From NCBI GenBank assembly GCA_007119795.1, contig SKOZ01000105.1, forward strand, positions 1-27,337: 27,337 nt of DNA, read 5' to 3'. Below are positions 1 through 7,594 of this stretch, piece by piece. The translations under genes and the position numbers were made by a program. Within the stretch, counting starts at the first letter, position 1. Each line of letters begins with the position of its first letter. The DNA is from Planctomycetales bacterium (lineage in GTDB: Bacteria; Planctomycetota; Planctomycetia; Pirellulales; Thermoguttaceae). The notes beneath the pieces were generated by a model. That model did no database searches, was not told the origin of the DNA, and saw only the letters and a program-made list of their open reading frames with translations.

Positions 1-439
1 CCGCCGCCGCTGCCTCGTCCCGCTTCGACGCACTCCATCGCCAGGGCCGGTAGTATCAACAAGGGTGCGGCCTCGTGCAGGTTTTTGTTCACGCCCGAGC
101 GGTATGTGCTCCCCCCCGCACCTGGACTCCGCCTCGGAAGCTGATACAGAATCAGCACTTGCGTCACCTGTTTATCTAATTTAACAGTTGCCGCGGTACG
201 CCACATCTCCAGCGTCGCACAATTCGCTTAAGCCTTTGGCCCACCACGACTTATCTTTTTTGGGCCAGGCAAAAGCGCGCCTTACCTCTGCGCGGTTGCC
301 GCAACCCCCTCAAACCTACCAATCGCAACCCCTTGCGCCACCGCTCTTTGCATTTATTGACCACCCCCCTTTTGCTATTGATCATCGCGCATTGGCGCTA
401 TTGCAACCAGTCTCAATAAGCCCCTCACTTTTCTCAGAG

Positions 440-481
440 CCCCCCCGTAGGTCAGGCACCCCGCGTCAGGCACCGAAGGTG
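440..481. repeat. 42-bp direct repeat, copy 1
   Basis: This copy matches 521-562 at 40 of 42 positions and begins with a run of C followed by GTAGGTCAGGCACC. It contains GTCAGGCAC twice (451-459 and 465-473). The exact reverse complement, GTGCCTGAC, follows at 496-504, so copy 1 can fold with its flank. It also holds the small palindrome CACCGAAGGTG (471-481). Two copies 81 bp apart do not make a CRISPR array. A dispersed, REP-like intergenic repeat is the more likely class. Confidence 0.7.
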
Positions 482-520
482 CATGGCCCGCGGGCGTGCC
501 TGACAGCCATCACCAACCCC

Positions 521-562
521 CCCCCCCGTAGGTCAGGCACCCCGCGTCGGACACCGAAGGTG
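521..562. repeat. 42-bp direct repeat, copy 2
   Basis: Second copy of the repeat at 440-481, with two substitutions (TCGGACACC in place of TCAGGCACC). It starts in the same C run and ends in the same CGAAGGTG. Part of the motif recurs in inverted orientation at 704-713 (GCCTACGGGG, the complement of CCCCGTAGGC). Confidence 0.7.
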
Positions 563-650
563 TGGACAATTCTCGCTGCGGGCCGTAGCGGCGGCGATGC
601 CAGGGAGCCGGTCTTCGTCCCCTGGTATCGTGGGGCCCAACCAACCCCAA

Positions 651-755
651 GGCCTGAAGGGCTGCGACCCCTCGCCCCCATGGAGGACGGATCGCCTGAT
701 CCGGCCTACGGGGTTCGGTCGCGGCACCCTTTCACGAGTCACGGCCCTTCAGGCC
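651..755. repeat. Nested inverted-repeat element
   Basis: GGCCTGAAGGGC (651-662) is exactly complementary to GCCCTTCAGGCC (744-755). Inside it, GCTGCGACC (661-669) pairs with GGTCGCGGC (717-725) with one G-T wobble. At the tip, GGATC (689-693) pairs with GATCC (698-702) around a 4-nt loop. The outer and inner arms share two bases, so not every pair can form at once. The element begins about 25 bp past the stop at 780 of the minus-strand secreted-protein gene. It could be a transcript 3' structure or a small dispersed repeat. There is no T run to make it a standard terminator. Confidence 0.55.
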
Positions 756-779
756 GGACGGATTCTTCGCGCCACCGTT

Positions 780-3700
780 CTAGTCGAAGATTAGATAGCC
801 GAAACCCTCGGGAATGACCTCGACGGCCGCGGGGGTCGAGAACGACTGGAAGCCGACGCCGGGAACCGTACGTTGCACGCCGAGTCCCCAGGCCGTGCCG
901 CTGCGGGGGGGCCGCCCGGTCAGTTCACTCAGCGGGATGGCCACCTCGGCCGTCCACGAGGTGTCGTCCTCTCCGGCGGCTACGTACCAAGTGGGGTCCC
1001 AACTGCGGTCGCCCCAGCAGTCTTCGGCGGTGAAACCGCGGTGGTCCACGGCGAAGCGGTAGTAGGTGCCGTAGTTGCGGTCCACGTCGAGAAGGATCTC
1101 CACGCGGTCGAAAGCGCTCAGGTCGCTGTCGCGTGGCCGCGGGCCGGCGGCCGGGGGGTAGCGAACTCCTGCGGCGCGGCGGCAGCGGACGGCTACGAAA
1201 AGATAATCGGCGTCGTAGGCGAAGCGCACCTCGGCCGGCCATTCGGCGTCGTCCTGGAAGGCGCTGTGCAGCGGCGCCGGCCGAGGCGACTGCCAGAAGG
1301 CCTCGTCGAGGTCCCCGTCGAGCAGGGGCCGGGTGCGCGCGGGGGCGGCATGCGCGAGTGGCTTGGGCGCGACGCCTTGACCGGCAGCGAGCCACTGCTC
1401 GCCGCGGGCGTTGTCCGACCAGGCGTCGCCGGCCGCCAGAGTCCGCTCCGCCTGGTAGAGGCGCTCGGCCTGCTGCCCCCTCCCCCGACGCCGTTCCATG
1501 GCTGCGAGGGCGAAGCCCACGGCCGGGTGGGCGTAGACGTCCGGCCGTGTCTGGGAGAGGTGCTGGGCGAAGTGCAGCGCCAATTCCGCACGGCGCTCCG
1601 CCCGGGCCCGGTTTTCGATGCCCGCGGCGCTCTCTCCCTCGTGCCCGTGGAGCAGCGCCGTCTGGCGGATCACCTCGGCACGCCCCTGCTCCACCCGCCA
1701 ATAGGCCTCTTCGCTGGTGTAATACCGCATCAGCCAGATGAGCGAGGCGTCGGCAACGGGGTGGTCGGCATGGCGCTCGGCGATCAGCTCCCGCACCCGG
1801 GCGGCCAATTCCCAACGCCCGGAGGCTTCGTAGCGGCGGGCGAGGTGGTCGAGAATGCGCGCCGCGCTTTCCGGGGAAGCGTCCCGCGTGAGCTCGCCCA
1901 CCTGCGCGAGGAGCTGTGCGCCGCCCCGGGGGTCGTCTTCGGTTCGCTCGAGGATGGCCCGGGTATTACGGTGCCGTTGGGAGAGCCGGGCGAGTAAGGC
2001 GGCCTGCTCCGAGGGTACCTGGCGCGGCGCGCGCCGCGCCTCGCCGCCGGCTTCGAGGACGATCCCCGTGAAAAAGCCGCCTCCCCCTTCCGTCTCGCTG
2101 TCGATCCGGCGGAAGGCGAGCGTCGCCGCCGGCTCTTCTGCGGCTCCGAGGAGAGCTCGGGGATGCTCGCTGATCTCGGCCAGCGAGGCCCCCAGCCCCG
2201 GGGCGAACGCCCCCCGGTCGATCGAGAGTCCACCCTCTGCGACATCGGCAGTGGAGGCGAAGACGCGGCGGACCTCCCACGGCTCCAGACCCGCCACGGT
2301 CATCTGGCCCAGATGGGCCGTAGGATCGGCCGCTTCGCGGACCGCCTCGCGGACGAGGCGGCCGAGGAGCACCGCCTCCTCGCCGTCGGTGGCGTTGGGC
2401 CCGTCGGTGATCACCACCTCGGGCCGCCAGAGGCGGATCTGGCGGACGAGGTGCTCGCGGAGCCGGTCGGTCCCCATGCCGTCGTTGGCCCCATCCCATC
2501 CGGCGGCGACCTGCGCCTCGCTTATCGCCAGCCCCGCCTGCCGCAAGGGAAACCGCCAGGCCGTGCGCCCTTCGCTGGCCCCCACGGAGACGAGGGCCTC
2601 GTGGAGGCGGTCGGCCTCGGTCGCTTCGCCGTAGCGTACCACTTCGACGTCCCGCCGACCGAGCACCTCGGCCACGCCGAGGTACCCGTCCTCGCCGCAA
2701 AGGCGGGCAAAAAGCTCCGCGGGGACCGTCTCGGCGGCGGCGAAGAGCCCCAAGAGGGCCGCCCGCCGGCCGCCCCCTCGCTGCCGACGCCAGGTCCGCC
2801 CTCCGTCGCTGGTGGCGAGGATCGTCCCCAGGGCACCGACTGCCCAGCCCCGCTCTTCGTCGGCAAAATGGAGGGCGTGGATCGGCAGCGACTGGCCGGT
2901 GGGGAGCAGCGCCCACGTCCGGCCGGCGTCGTCGCTGTGAAGTATCCGCGTCCCCGGTGAGCCGGCGATCCAGCACCGCGTCCCCCGAGCCGCCACGGCG
3001 GCGAAGTCGAACTGCTCGGCAACGCCCTCGGGGAGCGGACCGGGAGGCGTCTGCCAGGTGGCTCCCAGATCGCTCGTCATCATCACCAGGGCCTCGTCGC
3101 CCACCAGCCAGCCGAAGACAGGAGGGATCAGTTCGATGTGGGCGACGCCACGGAGCCCGAAGGGCGGCGTCCGCGCCGCCCGCAGGTCCGTCCCCCGCAG
3201 ATAGGCGGAGCTTCCCTGCACTCCCCCCACGGCGCCCCCCTCGGGGCCGAAGAAGTATGCGGCCTGCCAGCCGAGCCCCTTTTCGCCGGGGATACCCTTC
3301 CAGGTCCGGCCGCCATCGTCCGTAGTGAGGATTCCCGAGGGGTAGAGCGCCGTCGAGCTACCCGCGGCCCAGCCGGCGTTTTCGTCGAAGAAGCCGATCC
3401 GCTTCAGCGCGGGCAGGGCCGGCCCCCGGTTGCGGTGCCAGGTCTCTCCCCCGTCGCGGGTCGAGAGGAGAATTCCGATGGTGCTCTTCGTATGGGGCTG
3501 GGCCATCCCCCCCGCGATCCAGCCCCGCTGGCGATCGAGGAAGAACACCGCATTCAGCGCCGCCGAGACGCCCGACTCCCGAATCGTCCAGGTGCGTCCC
3601 CCGTCGGCCGTGGTGAGGATCGTACCCCGGTCGCCCACAGCCCAGCCCACACGGTGATCGAGGAAGACGACGTCGTTCAGGCGGGCGTCGGCCCGCATCT

Positions 3701-3839
3701 GCGGGCTGGTCAGGGGGTCGGCATCGATCTCGCCGAGAAACCGCGGCGGGCTCGCGGCCTGCGCCGTCGCGGAGATCATCGCCACCAGTGCCATCCCCAA
3801 CAGAGTCCTCGTGACCCGATGCGAGACGCCGTGGACCAT
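780..3839 (-). CDS. Secreted Ycf48-propeller / PIG-L-like / CBM9-like protein
   Basis: This 1019-aa exported protein has a signal peptide at residues 1-29 (basic start, hydrophobic core, cleavage near AQA-A). Residues 50-355 hold six or seven Ycf48/BNR-type propeller repeats (pattern GWAVG...GTILTTxDGGRTW). Residues 361-540 resemble the PIG-L deacetylase fold, with RLWRPEVVITDGP like the family's RPDVV strand. The expected HPDDE metal motif is absent (AAAET stands there), so activity is doubtful. Residues 600-830 are helical and TPR-like. Residues 838-1019 look like a CBM9/DOMON-type sugar-binding domain (LDGDLDEAFW, FAYDADYLFVAV, final GFGYLIFD). A GGAGG nine bases before the ATG supports the start. 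A role in binding or processing extracellular carbohydrate is inferred; the substrate is unknown. xerC lies 172 bp upstream on the same strand. Confidence 0.85.
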   Translation of the reverse strand: MVHGVSHRVTRTLLGMALVAMISATAQAASPPRFLGEIDADPLTSPQMRADARLNDVVFLDHRVGWAVGDRGTILTTADGGRTWTIRESGVSAALNAVFFLDRQRGWIAGGMAQPHTKSTIGILLSTRDGGETWHRNRGPALPALKRIGFFDENAGWAAGSSTALYPSGILTTDDGGRTWKGIPGEKGLGWQAAYFFGPEGGAVGGVQGSSAYLRGTDLRAARTPPFGLRGVAHIELIPPVFGWLVGDEALVMMTSDLGATWQTPPGPLPEGVAEQFDFAAVAARGTRCWIAGSPGTRILHSDDAGRTWALLPTGQSLPIHALHFADEERGWAVGALGTILATSDGGRTWRRQRGGGRRAALLGLFAAAETVPAELFARLCGEDGYLGVAEVLGRRDVEVVRYGEATEADRLHEALVSVGASEGRTAWRFPLRQAGLAISEAQVAAGWDGANDGMGTDRLREHLVRQIRLWRPEVVITDGPNATDGEEAVLLGRLVREAVREAADPTAHLGQMTVAGLEPWEVRRVFASTADVAEGGLSIDRGAFAPGLGASLAEISEHPRALLGAAEEPAATLAFRRIDSETEGGGGFFTGIVLEAGGEARRAPRQVPSEQAALLARLSQRHRNTRAILERTEDDPRGGAQLLAQVGELTRDASPESAARILDHLARRYEASGRWELAARVRELIAERHADHPVADASLIWLMRYYTSEEAYWRVEQGRAEVIRQTALLHGHEGESAAGIENRARAERRAELALHFAQHLSQTRPDVYAHPAVGFALAAMERRRGRGQQAERLYQAERTLAAGDAWSDNARGEQWLAAGQGVAPKPLAHAAPARTRPLLDGDLDEAFWQSPRPAPLHSAFQDDAEWPAEVRFAYDADYLFVAVRCRRAAGVRYPPAAGPRPRDSDLSAFDRVEILLDVDRNYGTYYRFAVDHRGFTAEDCWGDRSWDPTWYVAAGEDDTSWTAEVAIPLSELTGRPPRSGTAWGLGVQRTVPGVGFQSFSTPAAVEVIPEGFGYLIFD

Positions 3840-3897
3840 AAGACGCGGCCTCCATGCGAGACGGTCCGATTTCCCCCCCTCGAGAATCGTGCGAAGC

Positions 3898-3914
3898 GGT
3901 CGATTCTATCGACC
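3898..3914. repeat. Perfect hairpin between xerC and secreted-protein gene
   Basis: GGTCGAT (3898-3904) and ATCGACC (3908-3914) form a 7-bp stem with a 3-nt loop in the 172-bp gap between the xerC stop and the next start. There is no T run on either strand, so a standard intrinsic terminator is unlikely. An operator or RNA-processing hairpin is possible. Confidence 0.4.
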
Positions 3915-4011
3915 TCACCGGGAACCCCCAAGAGCAATGGGGCCGCGCCGAAATGGGGAGATTGGCAGAGGGGCGAGACTGGCCGTCGGGCGGCGGGGCA
4001 GCCGCTTCTCC

Positions 4012-4914
4012 TCAGCGGGCACGGGGATGCGCGCGCTCGTAGGCCTGCTTCAGACCGGCGGTGCTCACGTGGGTATAGATTTGCGTGGTCACCAGGCTCT
4101 TGTGACCGAGCAGTTCCTGGACGCTGCGGATGTCGGCCCCGCCGTCGAGGAGGTGGGTGGCGAAGCTGTGGCGGAGCGAGTGGGGCGTGGTGCGATCGTC
4201 CAGCCCGCAGCCGCGGAGGTGCTTCTCCAACATGCGTGCCACGCTGCGGGTGGTCAGGCGGCGGCCGAAGCGGTTGACGAAGACCGGGGCCGCCGTCCCG
4301 GTCAGCTCCTTGGGGCTCAGGCGCCGCTGGGCGAGCCAGCGCGAGAGGGCCCGCACCGCATAGGAGCCCACCGGGGCCAGGCGCTCCCGCCGCCCCTTGC
4401 CGCGGACGCGGACCACGCCCTCGGCCAGATCGAGGTCCCCGTCGCAGAGCCCTACCAATTCGCTGACCCGCAGGCCCGCCGAATACATCGTCTCCAGGAT
4501 GGCGCGGTCGCGGAGCCCCATGGGGGTGTCGGCGGGCGGGGCCGAGAGGAGGCGGCCGATCTCCTCGGCCGCAAGGACGTGGGGCAGCGAGCGGCCCCGG
4601 CGGGGATTGCGGAGCGGCTTGGCGGGGTTGTCCCGGGCCCAACCCTCGCGCCGGCCAAACCGGAAGAAGCTCCGCATCGAGGCCAGGCGGCGGGCGATGG
4701 TGCTCTTCGCGTAGCCCGCCTCGCTGAGCGCCGCCACGTAGCCCCGCAGATCGAGCGGCGTGATCGCCTCCGGCGGCGGCGTCTGACCGCCGTAGGCCTC
4801 GGTCAGGTATTCGACCAGCGCCGTGAGGTCCTCGCGGTAGCTCTTGAGCGTCAGCGCCGAGGCGTTCCGTTCCGCCTGCAGATACTTGAGGAAGCGGGCG
4901 AGCGCGGTCTGCAT
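4012..4914 (-). CDS. xerC: Tyrosine site-specific recombinase XerC/XerD
   Basis: This 300-aa recombinase is full length for the Xer family. Such enzymes resolve chromosome dimers at dif together with FtsK. Residues 1-90 form the SAM-like core-binding domain and 105-295 the catalytic domain. The expected catalytic residues are present: R149 (SAGLRVSEL), K173 (RGKGRRE), H245 and R248 (HSLRHSFATHLL), H271 (LLGHKS) and the nucleophile Y280 (TTQIYTHV). Its single-gene setting without phage genes argues for a housekeeping Xer rather than an integrase. I cannot separate XerC from XerD by eye, so the symbol is provisional. The gene lies 58 bp after the 82-aa gene on the same strand. Confidence 0.9.
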   Translation of the reverse strand: MQTALARFLKYLQAERNASALTLKSYREDLTALVEYLTEAYGGQTPPPEAITPLDLRGYVAALSEAGYAKSTIARRLASMRSFFRFGRREGWARDNPAKPLRNPRRGRSLPHVLAAEEIGRLLSAPPADTPMGLRDRAILETMYSAGLRVSELVGLCDGDLDLAEGVVRVRGKGRRERLAPVGSYAVRALSRWLAQRRLSPKELTGTAAPVFVNRFGRRLTTRSVARMLEKHLRGCGLDDRTTPHSLRHSFATHLLDGGADIRSVQELLGHKSLVTTQIYTHVSTAGLKQAYERAHPRAR

Positions 4915-4972
4915 GCGAAGTCGGTCAGGCGGTTTTAGAGAGGCCCGTGCCGCGTGGCAGATTCCACATGCC

Positions 4973-5221
4973 CTACGCCGGCGGCTCGTCCGTCTCGCTG
5001 GCCAAGGGCAGCTGGAAACGCCGGTAGACGGCGGCCTTCTGGCTCTCCTGGCGGATCTTCTGACTCAGTACGGCGGCGTCGTACCAGGTGAAGCTCAACT
5101 CGGGGTTCGAGGCATAGCGGCCCAGGGTCCGCAACGTCTCCGCCCGACTCGCGTCGTCGTAGAGGAAAACGTATCGTTCCGTGCCCTTGACCAACGCCAG
5201 CACGTTGATTTCCTCGCTCAC
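4973..5221 (-). CDS. Small conserved-looking protein, 82 aa
   Basis: I do not recognise this protein. It starts at a GTG (5219-5221) behind an AGGAG ten bases upstream and reads VSEEINVLALVKGTERYVFL, then ends in an acidic SETDEPPA tail. It looks globular and mixed alpha/beta: a strand (INVLALV), a strand (YVFLY), a helix around the ASRAETLRTLGRYA stretch, and a C-terminal helix rich in Q, K and R. There is no signal peptide or membrane segment. The frame stays open upstream to 5548, but that part is Arg/Pro-rich, overlaps the lipoprotein gene and looks non-coding. It sits between the lipoprotein (190 bp upstream) and xerC (58 bp downstream) and may be co-transcribed with xerC. Confidence 0.75.
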   Translation of the reverse strand: MSEEINVLALVKGTERYVFLYDDASRAETLRTLGRYASNPELSFTWYDAAVLSQKIRQESQKAAVYRRFQLPLASETDEPPA

Positions 5222-5411
5222 GATCCATCTTCTCCTGGTGGGATTTCTTCGATCGGGCGCCGCGGCGCACTCCCTCACCGCGCACGGGTGGTGGCACGGG
5301 ACCGTCTGGGAGAGTCGCGGGTTTCCTGCGGGCGCGCGTTGGAGGACCGCCTGGGGGCCTCGGTGCGCCTCGTACCGCCGACTCGCTCGACGCCGGGTGC
5401 CTGTTTCCCTC

Positions 5412-6440
5412 TTATCGGACTGCGGGCCACCGCCACACCACTCGCGATTCGCCGGCGCCGCCGCGGGCCCCGAGCATCTCCCAAATGTGCAGGTGGCAGC
5501 AAAAACGGATGAAATCCTCGCTCCGTTCCAGATAGGATTGCCAGCCACCGAAGCGGGCGTCGTCGCGGAAGTAGTGGTAGTTGGCCAAGGCCTCGGTGAA
5601 GTCGGGGTCGTGCCCGTTGAAGGTCCGCGTGTGCCGCATCACCGGGGCATCGCTGGGCCAGCACGTCGGCGGCGCCGCCGCCGGCGTCGGCGGGATGAAG
5701 CCCCGTGGATCGGGCCAGTCGGCGGGGAACTCCACCCCGCTCCCGGTCGCCGATCCCGAGACGACGATCGGCGTACCCGCCGCACCGGCTCTTTCTGCGC
5801 GATCCCCTTCGGGGCAACGCGGCGTTTGCGTCTTCATCTGCTCCCGCGCCAAGGCCATCTCGGCCTCGAAGATCAACGGTGCGGGGATCTCCCGCTCTTC
5901 CGGCGTCCCCCACGGAAGCCCATAACCCGGAGGAACGGGGTGGAACGCCGGGTTGGCCGCATACCACTCGACCTGCATTCCCAGCCGTGGGGGGTAATAG
6001 GGCGAATAGTCGGTCACGGCCCCCACCACGAGGGCATCGATGCCGAGGATCTGCGCCAGGCGGCGGGCATCCTCCGGGCTGCCGAGGAGGATGCTGTGGT
6101 CCTTCATAGCCCGTTCGACAACCCCCACCGGCACAACCTCATACCCGGGAACGAGCTGCAACTCGTTGTAGTACGCCAGCGCCAGGCGGCGGCCGTCCAG
6201 GGTAGGCTCATCGCTGAGGTTGAAGAAGGGGGCCACGGCCACCTTGGATATCTGCGGAAAGGGGTTGTGGAGCGTCGGCCGCCGCGAGACCTCGGGCAGC
6301 AGCGAACACCCCGCCCCGAGCAGGCAGAGCAGTAGCGGCAACAGCCGCCCCCCGGACACCACAACCCCCGGAGGAAGGGAACGCCCCAACGCGTGGCTGG
6401 AGGGCCCCGGCCAGAGTCGGTCTTGTCGGACAAGCGGCAT
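5412..6440 (-). CDS. CsgG-like outer-membrane lipoprotein
   Basis: This 342-aa lipoprotein has a hydrophobic stretch ending in the lipobox LLGAGC, with lipidation expected near residue 45. Residues 60-165 look like the CsgG/DUF799-type nucleotide-binding-like fold of periplasmic lipoproteins (SKVAVAPFFNLSDEP, then a helix with YYNELQLVPGYEVVP, then GIDALVVGAVTDYSPYYPPR). The second half contains a Pro/Ala-rich linker and an aromatic C-terminal region (YHYFRDDARFGGWQSYLERS) that I do not recognise. The ATG at 6440 gives a long 33-residue n-region, so a GTG near residue 27 may be the real start. A strong hairpin (6442-6477) abuts the ATG. The exact function is unknown; assembly or transport at the outer membrane is an inference from the fold. 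Confidence 0.8.
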   Translation of the reverse strand: MPLVRQDRLWPGPSSHALGRSLPPGVVVSGGRLLPLLLCLLGAGCSLLPEVSRRPTLHNPFPQISKVAVAPFFNLSDEPTLDGRRLALAYYNELQLVPGYEVVPVGVVERAMKDHSILLGSPEDARRLAQILGIDALVVGAVTDYSPYYPPRLGMQVEWYAANPAFHPVPPGYGLPWGTPEEREIPAPLIFEAEMALAREQMKTQTPRCPEGDRAERAGAAGTPIVVSGSATGSGVEFPADWPDPRGFIPPTPAAAPPTCWPSDAPVMRHTRTFNGHDPDFTEALANYHYFRDDARFGGWQSYLERSEDFIRFCCHLHIWEMLGARGGAGESRVVWRWPAVR

Positions 6441-6441
6441 C

Positions 6442-6477
6442 AAACGCCCCCGTTGGTCTTAACACCAACCGGCGTTT
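6442..6477. repeat. Two-tier inverted repeat at lipoprotein start
   Basis: AAACGCC (6442-6448) pairs with GGCGTTT (6471-6477), and GTTGGT (6452-6457) pairs with ACCAAC (6464-6469). The loop is CTTAAC and there is a small bulge of unpaired C. The structure lies directly upstream of the ATG at 6440, so in the mRNA it would occupy the ribosome-binding region. It could be an operator, a translation-blocking hairpin, or a sign that the true start lies further downstream. Confidence 0.5.
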
Positions 6478-7161
6478 CTCGAGGATTGGGAACAAGCCGT
6501 GCCACCCGCACGGCCGCGTTGCTCTCGTTTATCGGTAAACTCTACGCAGCCTATCCAGTCTTTCCGTCGCCCGTGCTGCCGCGGCGCTGCGACCCGTTCC
6601 TGCCTTGCTCGACGGGACTCCGGCCGACCGGAAGTCGTCTTCACCTGGGCCGAAAGAGGGAGACCACGAAACCGATTCCGCGATCTAAGGGTCCTGCGGT
6701 GTTTTTTTAAGGCATTGCCAGAGTGAGGCTTGCGGCACTATTCGATGCGCGAGGCACCCAAAGAAATCTAGCTATGTAGTGCCGTATTATGCGACTCTTA
6801 AGAACGGCATGCCTCCAACGAGGCCGGGCATCCTGCCTGGACCATTCCCAACTCCGCGCCGGATTCCTTAACCGAGGTGCACGCCCGCCGCGGCGAGCTG
6901 ACTGCTACCTCCCGGCCTATCTGAGACGGAGATTCCCAGATTGTTTGAGATGGTGAGAAGGGGGGCGGACGTAGATGTCTGCGTTGGGGAGGGGGGTAGA
7001 GCCGCCGGGGACTGGCCCCACCTCCGCGGCCCAGTTCAACAGGGTTTTGTCTGGCGCGCCCCCGCACGCCACGTACCCGCTGGCCGCCATCCCGGGAGCG
7101 GAGCAGATTAAACCCCGTACGTTATACGAGAACGGAATGGCTGCATCATTACCACATCATC
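6478..7161. other. Gene-free region
   Basis: This stretch of about 680 bp has no convincing coding frame on either strand. Base composition is lower in GC around 6690-6800, including a T7 run near 6702 and a small inverted repeat (CGGCACTA at 6733-6740 with TAGTGCCG at 6777-6784). I looked for tRNA T-loop signatures and found none. It probably holds the promoter of the minus-strand lipoprotein gene (start 6440), but I cannot place a promoter with confidence. Confidence 0.5.
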
Positions 7162-7305
7162 ATGGGGGCTTTGGTCGTCGTTGGCGCCGGTATAGCTACA
7201 GGCCTCGTGGTCGTGCGCGACGACCGCGACCGGCAGCGCTGGTTCGAGCTGTTGGACGGCGTTGTCAGACGATGCGGATGGCGCGTGTTCGATGCGGAGT
7301 TGTGA
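7162..7305 (+). CDS. Possible 47-aa single-span membrane protein
   Basis: The frame reads MGALVVVGAGIATGLVVVRD, followed by a charged amphipathic stretch (DRQRWFELLDGVVRR) and the end RVFDAEL. A hydrophobic helix of about 17 residues followed by a charged soluble tail is the usual form of a small inner-membrane protein. About three quarters of its codons end in G or C. There is no good ribosome-binding site, and a longer antisense frame covers the same bases, so this is a candidate only. Confidence 0.3.
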   Translation: MGALVVVGAGIATGLVVVRDDRDRQRWFELLDGVVRRCGWRVFDAEL

Positions 7306-7375
7306 GTCCGCCGCCGCCGTCGTCACGGGGACGACGCGCGGTCGGCGGCGATCTACTTGGCCCACCGGGTCACGG

Positions 7376-7594
7376 ATGAGGCAGAGGGTGCGAGTGGGGA
7401 CTTTTTTCGGCGGCGGGAGCTTGGCGGCCATTTCCAAGACGGTGGCGCGGGCGGAGCACCGACGCGGAGAGGATCGCGCCTGGGATCGGTGTCTGGCCAG
7501 ACAACCGGAACGCCTCCTGGCAACCGCAGCTGCCCAAGAGAGTTGCTTGTCGATCCCTGCCCCCAATCACCGCATCGGCGGTGCGGCAGGCTGA
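7376..7594 (+). CDS. Doubtful 72-aa ORF
   Basis: The frame starts at ATG 7376 (an alternative GTG is at 7394) and reads a Gly/Ala stretch (GTFFGGGSLAAIS), then a basic helix-like part (KTVARAEHRRGEDRAWDRCLARQ), then a low-complexity end. It overlaps the 3' end of the convergent parvulin gene by 28 bp. I do not recognise it. It may be a real small gene following the 47-aa ORF, the remnant of a gene joined to it by frameshift, or chance. Confidence 0.18.
   Translation: MRQRVRVGTFFGGGSLAAISKTVARAEHRRGEDRAWDRCLARQPERLLATAAAQESCLSIPAPNHRIGGAAG

Larger units (their letters stand above)
1..779. other. Gene-free region with repeats
   Basis: No open frame here has convincing coding character. A 209-codon plus frame from 188 exists, but it runs straight through two copies of a DNA repeat and has a Pro/Arg/Ser/His-rich composition typical of GC-rich non-coding frames. 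Positions 130-430 are clearly poorer in GC than the neighbouring genes. The recognisable structure is the 42-bp direct repeat pair (440-481 and 521-562) and the nested inverted repeat (651-755). The latter lies just beyond the stop of the minus-strand gene that ends at 780, so it may include that gene's 3' untranslated region. Confidence 0.6.

Noticed and set aside
440..562. Two-copy repeat as a CRISPR remnant
   Set aside because: Only two copies, of 42 bp, with a 39-bp gap that itself contains the complement of part of the repeat; no cas genes in the window.
188..817. 209-codon plus frame in the first kilobase
   Set aside because: It reads through both copies of the 42-bp repeat and into the opposite end of the secreted-protein gene, and its composition is non-protein-like.
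6484..6510. TGGCACGG on the minus strand upstream of the CsgG-like lipoprotein gene as a sigma-54 -24 box
   Set aside because: There is no GC at the required ten-base distance, so the -12 element is missing.
6700..6860. tRNA or other stable RNA in the AT-richer part of the gap
   Set aside because: No T-loop (GTTCGA-type) sequence and no acceptor stem pairing could be found; only an 8-bp inverted repeat is present.
7108..7566. 152-codon minus frame in the gap before the parvulin gene's 3' end
   Set aside because: Composition (Ser, His, Gln, Arg mixed without hydrophobic pattern) and lack of a ribosome-binding site argue against coding.
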